This document shows positions 1-7,103 of a stretch of DNA of 39,654 bases, piece after piece. Every line of letters begins with the position of its first letter. Positions within the stretch are counted from its first letter, which is position 1. The notes under the pieces are model-generated. The model was given only the letters and a program-made list of their open reading frames with translations. It was not told the origin of the DNA and did no database searches. This DNA comes from CAWDNM01 sp964521195 (GTDB lineage Bacteria > Actinomycetota > Coriobacteriia > Anaerosomatales > JAAXUF01). The stretch spans positions 1 through 39,654 of the forward strand of contig CAZFRE010000011.1 in assembly GCA_964521195.1 (NCBI GenBank), written 5' to 3'. Made by a program: the position numbers and the translations under genes.

Positions 1-147
1 CTGGTAGACGGCAGCGTCAGAGGTCGAAGTGTTGCACTTCAGACTTGAACTCACGAGTCGCGCCACGGATATCCGGGACTTTCCAGTTGGTGCTCTTGGC
101 GTTTATCCTCACGAGTGGTGGACGATGGACATGAGGAAGGTACAGTC

Positions 148-2295
148 GTGAACATCGACATACATGCTCATACGCGCAAGTGCAAGTCCGGTGATGCGCC
201 CACTAGGGATATTGCTGCGGAGGAGTTCTGTAAGACGGTCTTGTCCACCCAGGTCGGTATCATCGCGATCACCAATCACAATGTCTTCGACCTGGAGCAG
301 TTCAAGGAAATTGAGACCGGCTTGGGCCAAGACGCACAAGTGTGGCCGGGCATTGAGCTCGACATCGTTGATGGAGAACTCAGGGGTCACTTGTTGCTCA
401 TTGTCTCACCGAAGTCAGCGGGCGACTTCTCGATCGCGGTCGAGGAACTGACCAAGGATTCAACTCCGGACCAATTCGCGGCCACAGTCGACGACGTCCT
501 GGCCAAGTTCGATTCCCTCAATCCGCTTTACGTTGCCCACTATCAGCAGAAGATGCCCTGTATTCCAGAGGCGTCTCTTGAGAGGCTGATGAGAGGGACC
601 AAGAATCCAGGTCGTGTCATCAAGGAGGTTACCAACTCGATCTCAGCCGGAATCTATATTTCGCATGGGCACGCATCGATTCACGGATCAGATGTTCATG
701 ACTGGGCGAAATACGAAGAACTCGCTCAGGAGTTGCCCGATCTCCGACTTCCCGTCGACAGTTTCGAGCATTTCTGCCTGCTGCTCGAGAAGGATCCGAC
801 CACGATCAATACAGTTCTTGACCGGAAGACCTCCGAGGATCTCGAGCTTCGTCCCTTTGGAGACGACTCAGTGCTGAGCGTCAAAGCATTCAACGACATC
901 AATGTCATATTCGGTCCAAAGGGGACCGGCAAGTCCTGTGTTCTGAAGGCTATCGCCAAGCACTATACGGCGAACGGGGTCGACGCAAAGGTCTATGCGC
1001 CAGCGAGCGACCGGCTGGACGAGATCTACGACACGAAGGGCAGCAATCTGTCGATCAATCTGAACACGTACGAGATCAACTACTGCACCGATGAGATCAA
1101 GGCCCTGCGCATTGCCCAGGAGGTTGACGTTGCGAGCCTCGGGAGATACGTAGGCTACTTCGAGGCCAAGAGCACCAACAGGAACGCCAAGAAGATTCTG
1201 CTCAAAGACATCAGCCTCGAGGGCGAATCCGGGGCCGAGCGCGAGTTCAAAGAAGTCCACGAGGCGCTGAAGAAGACCAAGGGCTTCTTCGATTTCCTAA
1301 CCGCGAACCAATTTGTGAAGGATGAGCTCGACAACGAGGAGCACGAGCAGCTGACCCGCATCCTGTCGGCACTCCACGAGCGATTGGCCAAGCGCATGTG
1401 GGCGAGCTTTGCTGGCTGGAAAGAGATCCGTTTCTTGAATTCAGCGATTGGGACGTTCCAAAGAGAGGTAGAGCGCAAGACGGGATCGCCAGCGAAACCC
1501 ACAACGACTGGTTTTCGCGATTACGCACTGAATCGCATCAGGATTGAGGTCGCTGCTGCCGAGATCGTGAGGAGCATCAATACCGAAATCCCGCCGATCA
1601 AAGAGCACATCGGGAGTCTCGGTACCAGCAAGGGGGAGTTGGAACTCCGCACAGAGTACAAATTCCAGACTGGGCATATCACAGACGGCAAGCTGTGCAG
1701 TCTCAGTCAGAAGATAAAGAAGGGGCCGCAGAAGAAGTTCGCCCAATGCATCAACATGATTCTTGAACACGCCTACTCAGACGACCTGTTTCAATACGTC
1801 TCCGACCTCAACACGATTGAAGATGCGGAGGCAATCAGGACCGTGCTCGGACTTCTGCTTTTCAAGAGGTACTTCTCACTCGATGGGACCGAATACACAC
1901 CGTCAAGCGGTGAGGCTTCGATGGTGATGTTGCAGAAGGAACTCGGGACAGACAAGGACGTGTACATCCTGGATGAGCCGGAGCGAAGTCTTGGCAACGA
2001 GTACATTAGTGACGTGATTGTTCCGCTCATAAAGGAGCGTGCGCGGGCGGGCAAGAAGATATTCATTGCGACGCACGACGCGAATATTGCAGTGCGAACC
2101 CTTCCCTACAGCTCCGTCTACCGGCACCACGGGCCTGAGGGTTATCGCACATATACTGGCAATCCCTTTTCGAACAACCTAGTCAGTTCGGATGACGAGA
2201 ACGACCGGCTAGATTGGAAGTCAATCAGCATGAGGACTCTTGAAGGCGGAGAAGAAGCATTTGGAGAGCGAGGGCGAATCTATGGAAACGCTTAG
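148..2295 (+). CDS. PHP-domain / ABC-type ATPase protein (Ppl/TrlF-like, putative defence)
   Basis: A 715-residue protein joins an N-terminal PHP-type (polymerase and histidinol phosphatase) metal-dependent hydrolase domain to a C-terminal ABC/SMC-type ATPase. PHP-like metal ligands are visible: HAH at 6-8, NHN at 43-45, an acidic IEL near 70, His131, and a late SHGH...SDVHD stretch at 172-185. The ATPase has Walker A GPKGTGKS (256-263), a degenerate signature SSGEAS (586-591), Walker B ILDEPE (Asp609/Glu610) and an H-loop His (THD, about 643), with a helical stretch between. The GTG at 148 is preferred because AGGAAGG lies 7 nt upstream and the protein then begins directly with the PHP motif; an in-frame GTG at 115 has no such site. 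This domain order is that of single-protein PHP-ATPase anti-phage (Ppl) or TrlF-family proteins. Nuclease or phosphoesterase activity gated by ATP is inference. The gene overlaps the next one. Confidence 0.82.
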   Translation: MNIDIHAHTRKCKSGDAPTRDIAAEEFCKTVLSTQVGIIAITNHNVFDLEQFKEIETGLGQDAQVWPGIELDIVDGELRGHLLLIVSPKSAGDFSIAVEELTKDSTPDQFAATVDDVLAKFDSLNPLYVAHYQQKMPCIPEASLERLMRGTKNPGRVIKEVTNSISAGIYISHGHASIHGSDVHDWAKYEELAQELPDLRLPVDSFEHFCLLLEKDPTTINTVLDRKTSEDLELRPFGDDSVLSVKAFNDINVIFGPKGTGKSCVLKAIAKHYTANGVDAKVYAPASDRLDEIYDTKGSNLSINLNTYEINYCTDEIKALRIAQEVDVASLGRYVGYFEAKSTNRNAKKILLKDISLEGESGAEREFKEVHEALKKTKGFFDFLTANQFVKDELDNEEHEQLTRILSALHERLAKRMWASFAGWKEIRFLNSAIGTFQREVERKTGSPAKPTTTGFRDYALNRIRIEVAAAEIVRSINTEIPPIKEHIGSLGTSKGELELRTEYKFQTGHITDGKLCSLSQKIKKGPQKKFAQCINMILEHAYSDDLFQYVSDLNTIEDAEAIRTVLGLLLFKRYFSLDGTEYTPSSGEASMVMLQKELGTDKDVYILDEPERSLGNEYISDVIVPLIKERARAGKKIFIATHDANIAVRTLPYSSVYRHHGPEGYRTYTGNPFSNNLVSSDDENDRLDWKSISMRTLEGGEEAFGERGRIYGNA

Positions 2296-2563
2296 CGCCA
2301 CCGTCGTGGAGGTTGAGGGCAAGCACTTCATCCGCATTGAGGCAGAGAGCGCGATCATGATTCCCATGTCCGAAGACAATCCGAACGAGGTCAAGGCGGC
2401 GTTCAACACGCTAATTGCCCGAATGAAGGACGGAGAGTTTCGGATCGAGTTGGTCGAGATTGGCGATGACCTATTCTCTCAGGTGGCGAGTGAGTACCTC
2501 GCTCAGTTGAACCGGGAGATCATTGAAGTCCGAGGGGAGATGACACACTACGGCTTGGCTTGA
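2282..2563 (+). CDS. small hypothetical protein, partner of the PHP-ATPase
   Basis: A 93-residue acidic protein begins at an ATG 14 nt inside the end of the PHP-ATPase gene, so the two are very likely co-translated. A purine-rich GAGGGCG lies a few bases upstream of this ATG. A TTG start at 2240 would add 14 residues. The protein has a beta-rich N-terminal half (alternating hydrophobics from residue 4 to 25) and a helical C-terminal half. No family is recognised, and no catalytic or membrane motif is seen. The overlap suggests a subunit or regulator (for example an antitoxin-like or specificity factor) of the upstream ATPase, but this rests on position only. From 2564 to 2692 there is about 130 nt with no gene or clear terminator. 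Confidence 0.6.
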   Translation: METLSATVVEVEGKHFIRIEAESAIMIPMSEDNPNEVKAAFNTLIARMKDGEFRIELVEIGDDLFSQVASEYLAQLNREIIEVRGEMTHYGLA

Positions 2564-2692
2564 GGTTTGACGCAGGTTGCCCGTCAGAAGACTAGTCTCG
2601 AGCGCTAGCCTGTTCGGCTCACACCGTCGACTACAGCGACTCGGCTTCCTCGGATCCCACTCGTGCTTGTCAAGGTGAGACGAACGGCGTCT

Positions 2693-2750
2693 ATCCAACG
2701 TCTGACGTATGACCTGCGGCGTAGCGAGTCAGGTTGATCCGTCTGCTAGT
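2693..2750 (-). other. attC-like site downstream of the zinc-ribbon gene
   Basis: On the minus strand, a short imperfect palindrome (AACCTG with CAGGT, flanked by GACG with CGTC) is followed by GTTGGAT at 2699-2693, a perfect GTTRRRY integron core heptamer. The palindrome arms and the CAGACGTT lead-in closely resemble the site at 6489-6575, so the two belong to one repeat family. The matching inverse core is not canonical here, so the outer limit is uncertain and the site may be degenerate. Confidence 0.5.
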
Positions 2751-2796
2751 GATTGCTCGACGGCCTTGGGGCTTGGAGCCCGAACAAACGCGGATG

Positions 2797-3759
2797 TCAG
2801 GTGGCCTGCTTGCGATTCCGTACTTGTGGGTCGCACCTTGACTGACGCGGAACGCGATCACCCCAGTTGTACCAAGGCGACTCCAACCAAGGCGTGAGTT
2901 CGGCGCAAGCCGTTCTTCGCTTCTGGTCAAGTTCCGCTCTAGCCCCGCGCTTTCCGGTGGTGTTCCAGTCATTGATGAAGAATATGCTCATCACCATGAA
3001 GAGTTCCATTGTCATCACGAGACCCGCGGGAAACGCGAGCAGGTCGGACAGTCCAGGGGCGAATGCATCAGCAACTCGGCTCGCAGCCAGGCTCACAACG
3101 AAGATTCCTATGAAGATGGGCTGAAGAACCAAGTTGCCCTGCCAGAAACGTCTGAGGCCAATGGCGAAGTGCTCCGAATTGGACATCCTCATCGCATAGT
3201 CCAAGACCAGAGCGTACTGTCCTTCGAGCGTGCTATTCCACTCCTTCAGTTCCACGAGTGGCATCGCATAGATGTCCCTTCTCTGCCGTCTCTTGGGCCC
3301 TGCACCCAGGTCGTATAGCAGGCTCACATTTCGCTGGGCGTAGAGCTTGCGGAGCTTCTCCGCTTTTCGCTCATTCATCGCAAGCTGCAACAGCCATTCT
3401 TGCTTCTCTTCTTCCACCAAACTCGCCAGGCGTGGGGCCGGCTCTCTGCTGCTCACAATCTCACTGATTCTGGCCAGGCGTTCACTCTCTCTCTGTCGCC
3501 GTCTTTCAAGACGTCTGTCACGAGCTGTCTGTAGACTCGGCTCGTCGGGACTCACGACAGAACCTAGCGAGAGCCCAGGCGGCTGGGCTACCCGCGGTGC
3601 AGGCAGTCCACCTGGCGATTGAGGTGAGGCCACGCCTTCCGCTAGATCCGCAAGAGCGGTCGCAGTATGACTGCGTGGAGGACTACCCGCGCCACAATTG
3701 CGACAGTTCTCCTGCCCCCTTGGAATTGGAGCCTTGCATTCGTCGCAAGAGCGCGCCAT
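2797..3759 (-). CDS. zinc-ribbon, coiled-coil, two-TM membrane protein (hypothetical)
   Basis: A 320-residue protein begins with a four-cysteine zinc ribbon (Cys5, Cys8, Cys19, Cys22), then has a Pro/Ser-rich linker (about 30-75). A strongly charged Arg/Glu helical region follows (about 78-145). Two hydrophobic segments, about 210-232 and 240-264, look like transmembrane helices. The C-terminal tail is polar. The ATG at 3759 is chosen because the protein then starts just before the zinc ribbon; an upstream TTG at 3828 would add 23 residues and run into the neighbouring attC-like site. No enzymatic motif is seen. The architecture (cytosolic zinc ribbon plus membrane hairpin) suggests a sensor or scaffold, but the function is unknown. 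It lies between two attC-like sites and so looks like one integron cassette. Confidence 0.7.
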   Translation of the reverse strand: MARSCDECKAPIPRGQENCRNCGAGSPPRSHTATALADLAEGVASPQSPGGLPAPRVAQPPGLSLGSVVSPDEPSLQTARDRRLERRRQRESERLARISEIVSSREPAPRLASLVEEEKQEWLLQLAMNERKAEKLRKLYAQRNVSLLYDLGAGPKRRQRRDIYAMPLVELKEWNSTLEGQYALVLDYAMRMSNSEHFAIGLRRFWQGNLVLQPIFIGIFVVSLAASRVADAFAPGLSDLLAFPAGLVMTMELFMVMSIFFINDWNTTGKRGARAELDQKRRTACAELTPWLESPWYNWGDRVPRQSRCDPQVRNRKQAT

Positions 3760-3837
3760 CGGAGTACCCCGCTTTCGGCCGGGCAACTTCCGCCCCGGGT
3801 CAGCAAGTCGATCAAGGTCAAACAGCAAGCCGTCACA

Positions 3838-3927
3838 GGCCTAAGACTGACGTGTTTGGCATGAGCGGCGTTCACCGGCCCACTGTCGATGCCCCCTTTC
3901 GCCGCCCGCGCGATGCCATTGTTAGGC
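3838..3927 (-). other. attC-like recombination site
   Basis: A 90-bp imperfect palindrome on the minus strand. It opens with GCCTAAC (3927-3921), an exact RYYYAAC inverse core that contains the TAA stop codon of the gene ending at 3922. It closes with CTTAGGC (3844-3838), one base off the expected GTTAGGC. Inside it, GGCAT pairs with ATGCC and GGCGGCG with CGCCGC. Length, placement directly at a stop codon and the inverted core pair are typical of attC. The altered first base of the core may reduce recombination. Confidence 0.6.
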
Positions 3928-5391
3928 GACAGGCGCAGCGCACTCAGTCGCCTCTTTCCAAGGAGGATAGGACTCCAGGAAGTCGAGCCAGGTGTAGTTG
4001 CGCTCTTCATCCGACAACTCACACGCGAGTGCAGCCTCTTGGATGGCCGCCTCCCGGCTGGCAAGGTCCACTGGGTCCATCTTTGCCAACCGATAGAGCG
4101 ACTTCGACTTCTCGTAGTGAGCCACCGCACGATAGCCCTGCTCAATGTGCTGTTGCGCCTTCTCGAAGTCGGCAACGCTTTCCCTCAGGAGACTCGCGGC
4201 CTGCTGGCGGTCTTTGTACACCAGCCGCACAGCCTTCTCTCTCTTAGCATGACCGAGCCTAAGCCAACCCACGTGGTAGTCAGGCTGCTCGGACAGCAGG
4301 CCCTCGAAGAAGCGAATGCCGGTGTCGTAGTCTGCATCCCTTATCGCTGCGAGCGCCTCGGACATCGTCACGCTGCGGTCATGTTCTCCGTTGTCAGCGG
4401 CGTCGTCAATCTGGATGAACTCACTGCGATCCGGAGTCTTCAGCGGCTCGTCTAGCTCGCGAGAGATCACCACAACCGAATTCGCTTCCGCCTTGAAGCG
4501 AGTGTACTCACAGGCGTCCTGGCCCTTGAGCCGGGTAAGGATGTGGGGGCGCATCATTGGATCTACATATACGAGCGCACCCGTCTCCCACGCGTCACGT
4601 GGCGCGGACCGTTTGCACGGGAACACGAACGAGAGGTTGCCGACCGGCAGATTCGTCGACTCTATTTGGCTCCCATGCATGAAGGACGATTCTGATTGCA
4701 GAGCTCCTGTCAGGGGGCTGCTCCGGCCATCCTTCTCATGGGAAGCCGGTGCTGGCGAGATGGCGAACAGTTGCTCCGTTAGGTCCTCCAGCGCGTCACA
4801 GATTTCCGTAAGTGGGTCGTACGGGAATGGGACATGTGCAAATCGATTCCTGAATGTGTTCACGTACCGCATAGCGGTCCTGACATCGACCTCCTCACGC
4901 CTGAGATACTCAGCTGGAACGTCGCACGTCTTCAGCCATGCATTGAGCAGTTTCTCGACGCGAAGACACTCGCAGTTGAGAAAGTTGGCAAGCGCTTCAA
5001 GATAGCCGGTGTTTGAGTCCGGTGACTTGGCGACATGGTCCAGGATGTTGATCCATTGATCGATATTGCCCGCGAGGGCCGCCGGGGTGTCGTTGAATGC
5101 CTCCAGCACTGGGTCCCAAGTCCTGCCATGTAGAAATTGCCTCTGTCTGCGAAGAGAATCCTGTTGTTCGGGAGATCTGGCGGCGAATCCCATCGCCGCC
5201 AGCGCGAGAGTGATCTCGATTGCTTCCCAGAGATGAATCAGGCGCCATGTGCGTTCGAAGGAGCTCGCGCCGGTGTGTTTACGCCTCAGAAACGTATCAA
5301 CCGCATCCGAAATCGGTGGCCAAAGAAAGCCCCTGTTGTTCGCGTTCTCTAGGTTCGGCGTAGCCCCCACCGCAACATCCCCCTTGTCCAC
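3922..5391 (-). CDS. HEPN-like and TPR-like protein (hypothetical)
   Basis: A 489-residue soluble protein. Residues about 40-210 are helical and contain RNRFAH at 181-186, which fits the R-X4-H signature of HEPN domains, a fold used by many RNase toxins and defence nucleases. A middle region (about 240-325) is predicted beta-rich and unrecognised. Residues about 345-460 show helical hairpins with TPR-like spacing and Ala/Gly/Tyr pattern. HEPN assignment rests on the motif and helical context, so it is tentative. The start is a GTG at 5391, 21 nt after the stop of the small upstream gene, implying an operon within one cassette. Its TAA stop is embedded in the inverse core of the attC-like site at 3838-3927. 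A role in defence or RNA cleavage is inference. Confidence 0.72.
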   Translation of the reverse strand: MDKGDVAVGATPNLENANNRGFLWPPISDAVDTFLRRKHTGASSFERTWRLIHLWEAIEITLALAAMGFAARSPEQQDSLRRQRQFLHGRTWDPVLEAFNDTPAALAGNIDQWINILDHVAKSPDSNTGYLEALANFLNCECLRVEKLLNAWLKTCDVPAEYLRREEVDVRTAMRYVNTFRNRFAHVPFPYDPLTEICDALEDLTEQLFAISPAPASHEKDGRSSPLTGALQSESSFMHGSQIESTNLPVGNLSFVFPCKRSAPRDAWETGALVYVDPMMRPHILTRLKGQDACEYTRFKAEANSVVVISRELDEPLKTPDRSEFIQIDDAADNGEHDRSVTMSEALAAIRDADYDTGIRFFEGLLSEQPDYHVGWLRLGHAKREKAVRLVYKDRQQAASLLRESVADFEKAQQHIEQGYRAVAHYEKSKSLYRLAKMDPVDLASREAAIQEAALACELSDEERNYTWLDFLESYPPWKEATECAAPVA

Positions 5392-5412
5392 CCAAGGCCT
5401 TGAACCGTGGCT

Positions 5413-5757
5413 CTACTTGGGTTTGATGGCGTTGAGTCCACCGCTCTTCACAAAGGCCCACGCCGCGAGAGTCAATGTGCCAATCACAGCGCCGCCGGCG
5501 GCCACGCCCTTGGCAAAACCGGCTTCGTGACCGTCCACGTAGCCCTTTGCCTGACCGGCCATGAAGGCTTTGAAGTCGTCACTGCGCTCCGGAGACGAAA
5601 CGAACTCCTGTGCAGTCTGGTCAATCTCCGGCTCCTTGATCAGCCGGCCGAGAATCTCCTTGGCAGCATCGACTGCAACCCGGTTGAGATTCGCGAACAT
5701 CTCAAGCTGCCTAGGATCATTCAGGATTGCCTTGGCGTTCTTGGATACGTCTGCCAC
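5413..5757 (-). CDS. small single-TM hypothetical protein
   Basis: A 114-residue protein with one hydrophobic, Gly/Ala-rich segment near the C-terminus (about 85-104) followed by a short basic tail (Lys-Pro-Lys), consistent with a tail-anchored or single-span membrane protein. The first 75 residues are helical and charged. The GTG at 5757 is preferred: a GAGGGGGAGG purine tract lies just upstream. The longer reading to 5892 would translate an Arg-rich stretch that is really the attC-like palindrome at 5790-5900. It precedes the HEPN-like gene by 21 nt and probably forms a two-gene cassette with it, for example as a membrane anchor, regulator or immunity partner. No family is recognised. Confidence 0.6.
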   Translation of the reverse strand: MADVSKNAKAILNDPRQLEMFANLNRVAVDAAKEILGRLIKEPEIDQTAQEFVSSPERSDDFKAFMAGQAKGYVDGHEAGFAKGVAAGGAVIGTLTLAAWAFVKSGGLNAIKPK

Positions 5758-5789
5758 GCCCTCCCCCTCAGTCTTGATGCATTGTGTTC

Positions 5790-5900
5790 GCCTAACGTTG
5801 TTGCCTTTGAGTCGCGCTCGAGCGCGCACGAGGTGTTCCACCATTTTCCGTCGGCTCGAACGCTTGTTCTCGGCACACCTCGGCAAAGGCAACGCTCATG
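5790..5900 (-). other. attC-like recombination site
   Basis: A long palindrome on the minus strand follows the gene ending at 5896. A perfect 10-bp arm pair (GTTGCCTTTG at 5893-5884 with its complement at 5809-5800) and a perfect 8-bp pair (CGAGGTGT at 5882-5875 with its complement at 5836-5829) enclose a variable loop. It ends with GTTAGGC (5796-5790), an exact GTTRRRY core. The expected inverse core is degenerate. The next gene starts 33 nt after the core, as in integron cassettes. Confidence 0.65.
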
Positions 5901-6360
5901 CCGAGGATGCTGCGACGTCTGGTTCGCCCACCGGCGACAGCGCCTCCTCAATCTCCGGGAGGGCGTACTTGCCTTGGGGGTAGTTCTCGTGCATAAGCCT
6001 GTCCAGCCGAATGAGCATGCCGTTCACCTGATCGACAGGGGCGTCCTCTAGATCCAGCATGCGGAACAGGAACTCGAGCTCAATCTGGTAGCGCTGGTTC
6101 CATTGGGCCCTGTCGTAGGGCGAGAAGGCGCGCTGAATAAGAAGTATGAGACCCGGGGTTGCGACGAGGGCTGCCGCAAGCCATCCATGGACATACGTCA
6201 GCGCAATGGCCGGAGCACCCAAGAAGGACGCCAGCACACCGGCCAGAAGGAGGACGTTTGCCATGTAGAAGTCCGACTTGTGGTACTTGCGACGATACTC
6301 AATCTGCTCATGAAGATGATTCTTCAGAGTCGCGCGCTTCTTGTCTTCCCGAGTCCCCAC
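5896..6360 (-). CDS. two-TM protein, SLATT/DUF4231-like
   Basis: A 154-residue protein. A basic amphipathic N-terminal helix (about 1-30) is followed by two closely spaced hydrophobic helices (about 33-55 and 59-77), then an aromatic/Arg-rich helix and an acidic C-terminal tail. The order (cytosolic helix, TM hairpin, long cytosolic helix) is that of SLATT-type two-TM effectors, which in other bacteria are membrane-disrupting partners of nucleotide-sensing defence systems. This is judged from architecture only, with no diagnostic motif. The GTG start at 6360 has GAGAGG 8 nt upstream. It sits alone between two attC-like sites, so it looks like a single-gene cassette. An unrelated small membrane protein is the alternative. 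Confidence 0.65.
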   Translation of the reverse strand: MGTREDKKRATLKNHLHEQIEYRRKYHKSDFYMANVLLLAGVLASFLGAPAIALTYVHGWLAAALVATPGLILLIQRAFSPYDRAQWNQRYQIELEFLFRMLDLEDAPVDQVNGMLIRLDRLMHENYPQGKYALPEIEEALSPVGEPDVAASSA

Positions 6361-6488
6361 GGCAGCCGCCTCTCGTCCGTCAAGGCCACAAACTGGCGAT
6401 CAGCAGAGGCTCGACAGCCCTACTGGGCAATCATCAGCGCTCGATTGCACCGCCACCAGTAGACTACCAGCACTTGTCACCAAGGTGT

Positions 6489-6575
6489 GTCGAACGTCTT
6501 AGGCATAACCTGCGGCACAGGCGCCTCTCTTCCGCAGTCTACCTTCTGGCCGTCAGGTTGATGCCTTTGTTCGAT
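6489..6575 (-). other. attC-like recombination site (best-formed)
   Basis: An 87-bp imperfect palindrome on the minus strand, 14 nt after the stop of the gene ending at 6590. It begins with ATCGAAC (6575-6569) and ends with GTTCGAC (6495-6489), a near-perfect inverted pair. Inner arms AGGCAT/ATGCCT (6566-6561 and 6506-6501) and AACCTG/CAGGTT (6559-6554 and 6512-6507) are exact complements separated by unpaired bases. This is the R''-L''-L'-R' layout of attC. The core GTTCGAC differs from GTTRRRY at one position. Confidence 0.65.
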
Positions 6576-6589
6576 TGGTGCGGACCCGG

Positions 6590-6886
6590 TTATGCGCCGG
6601 CGAGCAGACTCCAACCGGCGAGAAGCAGCGCGAACACCGACAGGATAACCGCAGCCGCTCGTGCCTGCGCGACACGTCGAGAAATGGCCCCGAACGCAAG
6701 GCCGAGTGCGATGAGAGCCATGACGACAGAGGCCGCATAGGACTGCGAGAGCAGCAGGGCCAGCCGCGTGCCCTCGAATGTTTCCTGCTGCCAGGCGAAG
6801 ACGTAAAGCTGCCCGATGCTCGTGATGATGCTCAGGGATGCGACGGCGATCGACGCCCAGCCGAGTTGCGTCTGCCGCTGCCCCAT
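6590..6886 (-). CDS. small three-TM hypothetical protein
   Basis: A 98-residue very hydrophobic protein with three predicted membrane helices, about 9-31, 46-66 and 74-96. No family motif is seen. The ATG at 6886 is chosen because a GGGG tract lies 5 nt upstream. The GTTCGAT heptamer at 6907-6901, which matches the core of the adjacent attC-like site, ends only 14 nt before it. Such a very short leader is typical of integron cassettes. An in-frame reading extending to 6937 would translate through that heptamer. As the first gene of the minus-strand array (nearest pnp) it may be the cassette nearest an ancestral attachment site. Function unknown. Confidence 0.65.
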   Translation of the reverse strand: MGQRQTQLGWASIAVASLSIITSIGQLYVFAWQQETFEGTRLALLLSQSYAASVVMALIALGLAFGAISRRVAQARAAAVILSVFALLLAGWSLLAGA

Positions 6887-6900
6887 ATCCACCCCACTCA

Positions 6901-6907
6901 ATCGAAC
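6901..6907 (-). other. isolated integron-core-like heptamer
   Basis: GTTCGAT on the minus strand lies immediately before the three-TM gene. It has the same GTTCGAY form as the core ending the attC-like site at 6489-6575, so the two would delimit one cassette of about 412 bp. Seven bases alone are weak evidence; the support is position and the match to its partner. From here to the pnp terminator (6908-7044) no gene is seen. Confidence 0.35.
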
Positions 6908-7044
6908 ACTGAATCCGCAGTCCGCAATCATCCCCATTACCCGGACCGCCTACGGCTCCAGCGTAGCGCATACACGCCGTCGAGCGCCCACATATTGACT
7001 CCGCGCACCCAATCCCAAGTCCGCATCTCCCCGCCCCAACGCAA

Positions 7045-7082
7045 AGCACCCCCGCCCGCCTGTCTCGGCGAACGGGGGTGCT
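7045..7082 (-). terminator. rho-independent terminator of pnp
   Basis: On the minus strand an exact 10-bp stem (AGCACCCCCG with its complement, 7073-7082 and 7045-7054) lies about 20 nt after the pnp stop, followed by a short TTTG. The weak U-tract is offset by the very GC-rich stem. Confidence 0.75.
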
Positions 7083-7103
7083 GCTACTCACTCTGACCAG
7101 CGA

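Noticed and set aside
26..40. Small hairpin GAAGTG-TTG-CACTTC near the left edge
   Set aside because: Only 6 bp, no T-tract, and no upstream gene in the window to terminate; could be chance.
2564..2692. Palindrome AGACTAGTCT and nearby sequence as an attC or terminator for the plus-strand PHP-ATPase pair
   Set aside because: Short, no core heptamer and no T-tract; insufficient support.
5758..5892. N-terminal 45-residue extension of the small single-TM protein
   Set aside because: It would translate the attC-like palindrome, is Arg-rich, and a well-placed ribosome site supports the GTG at 5757.
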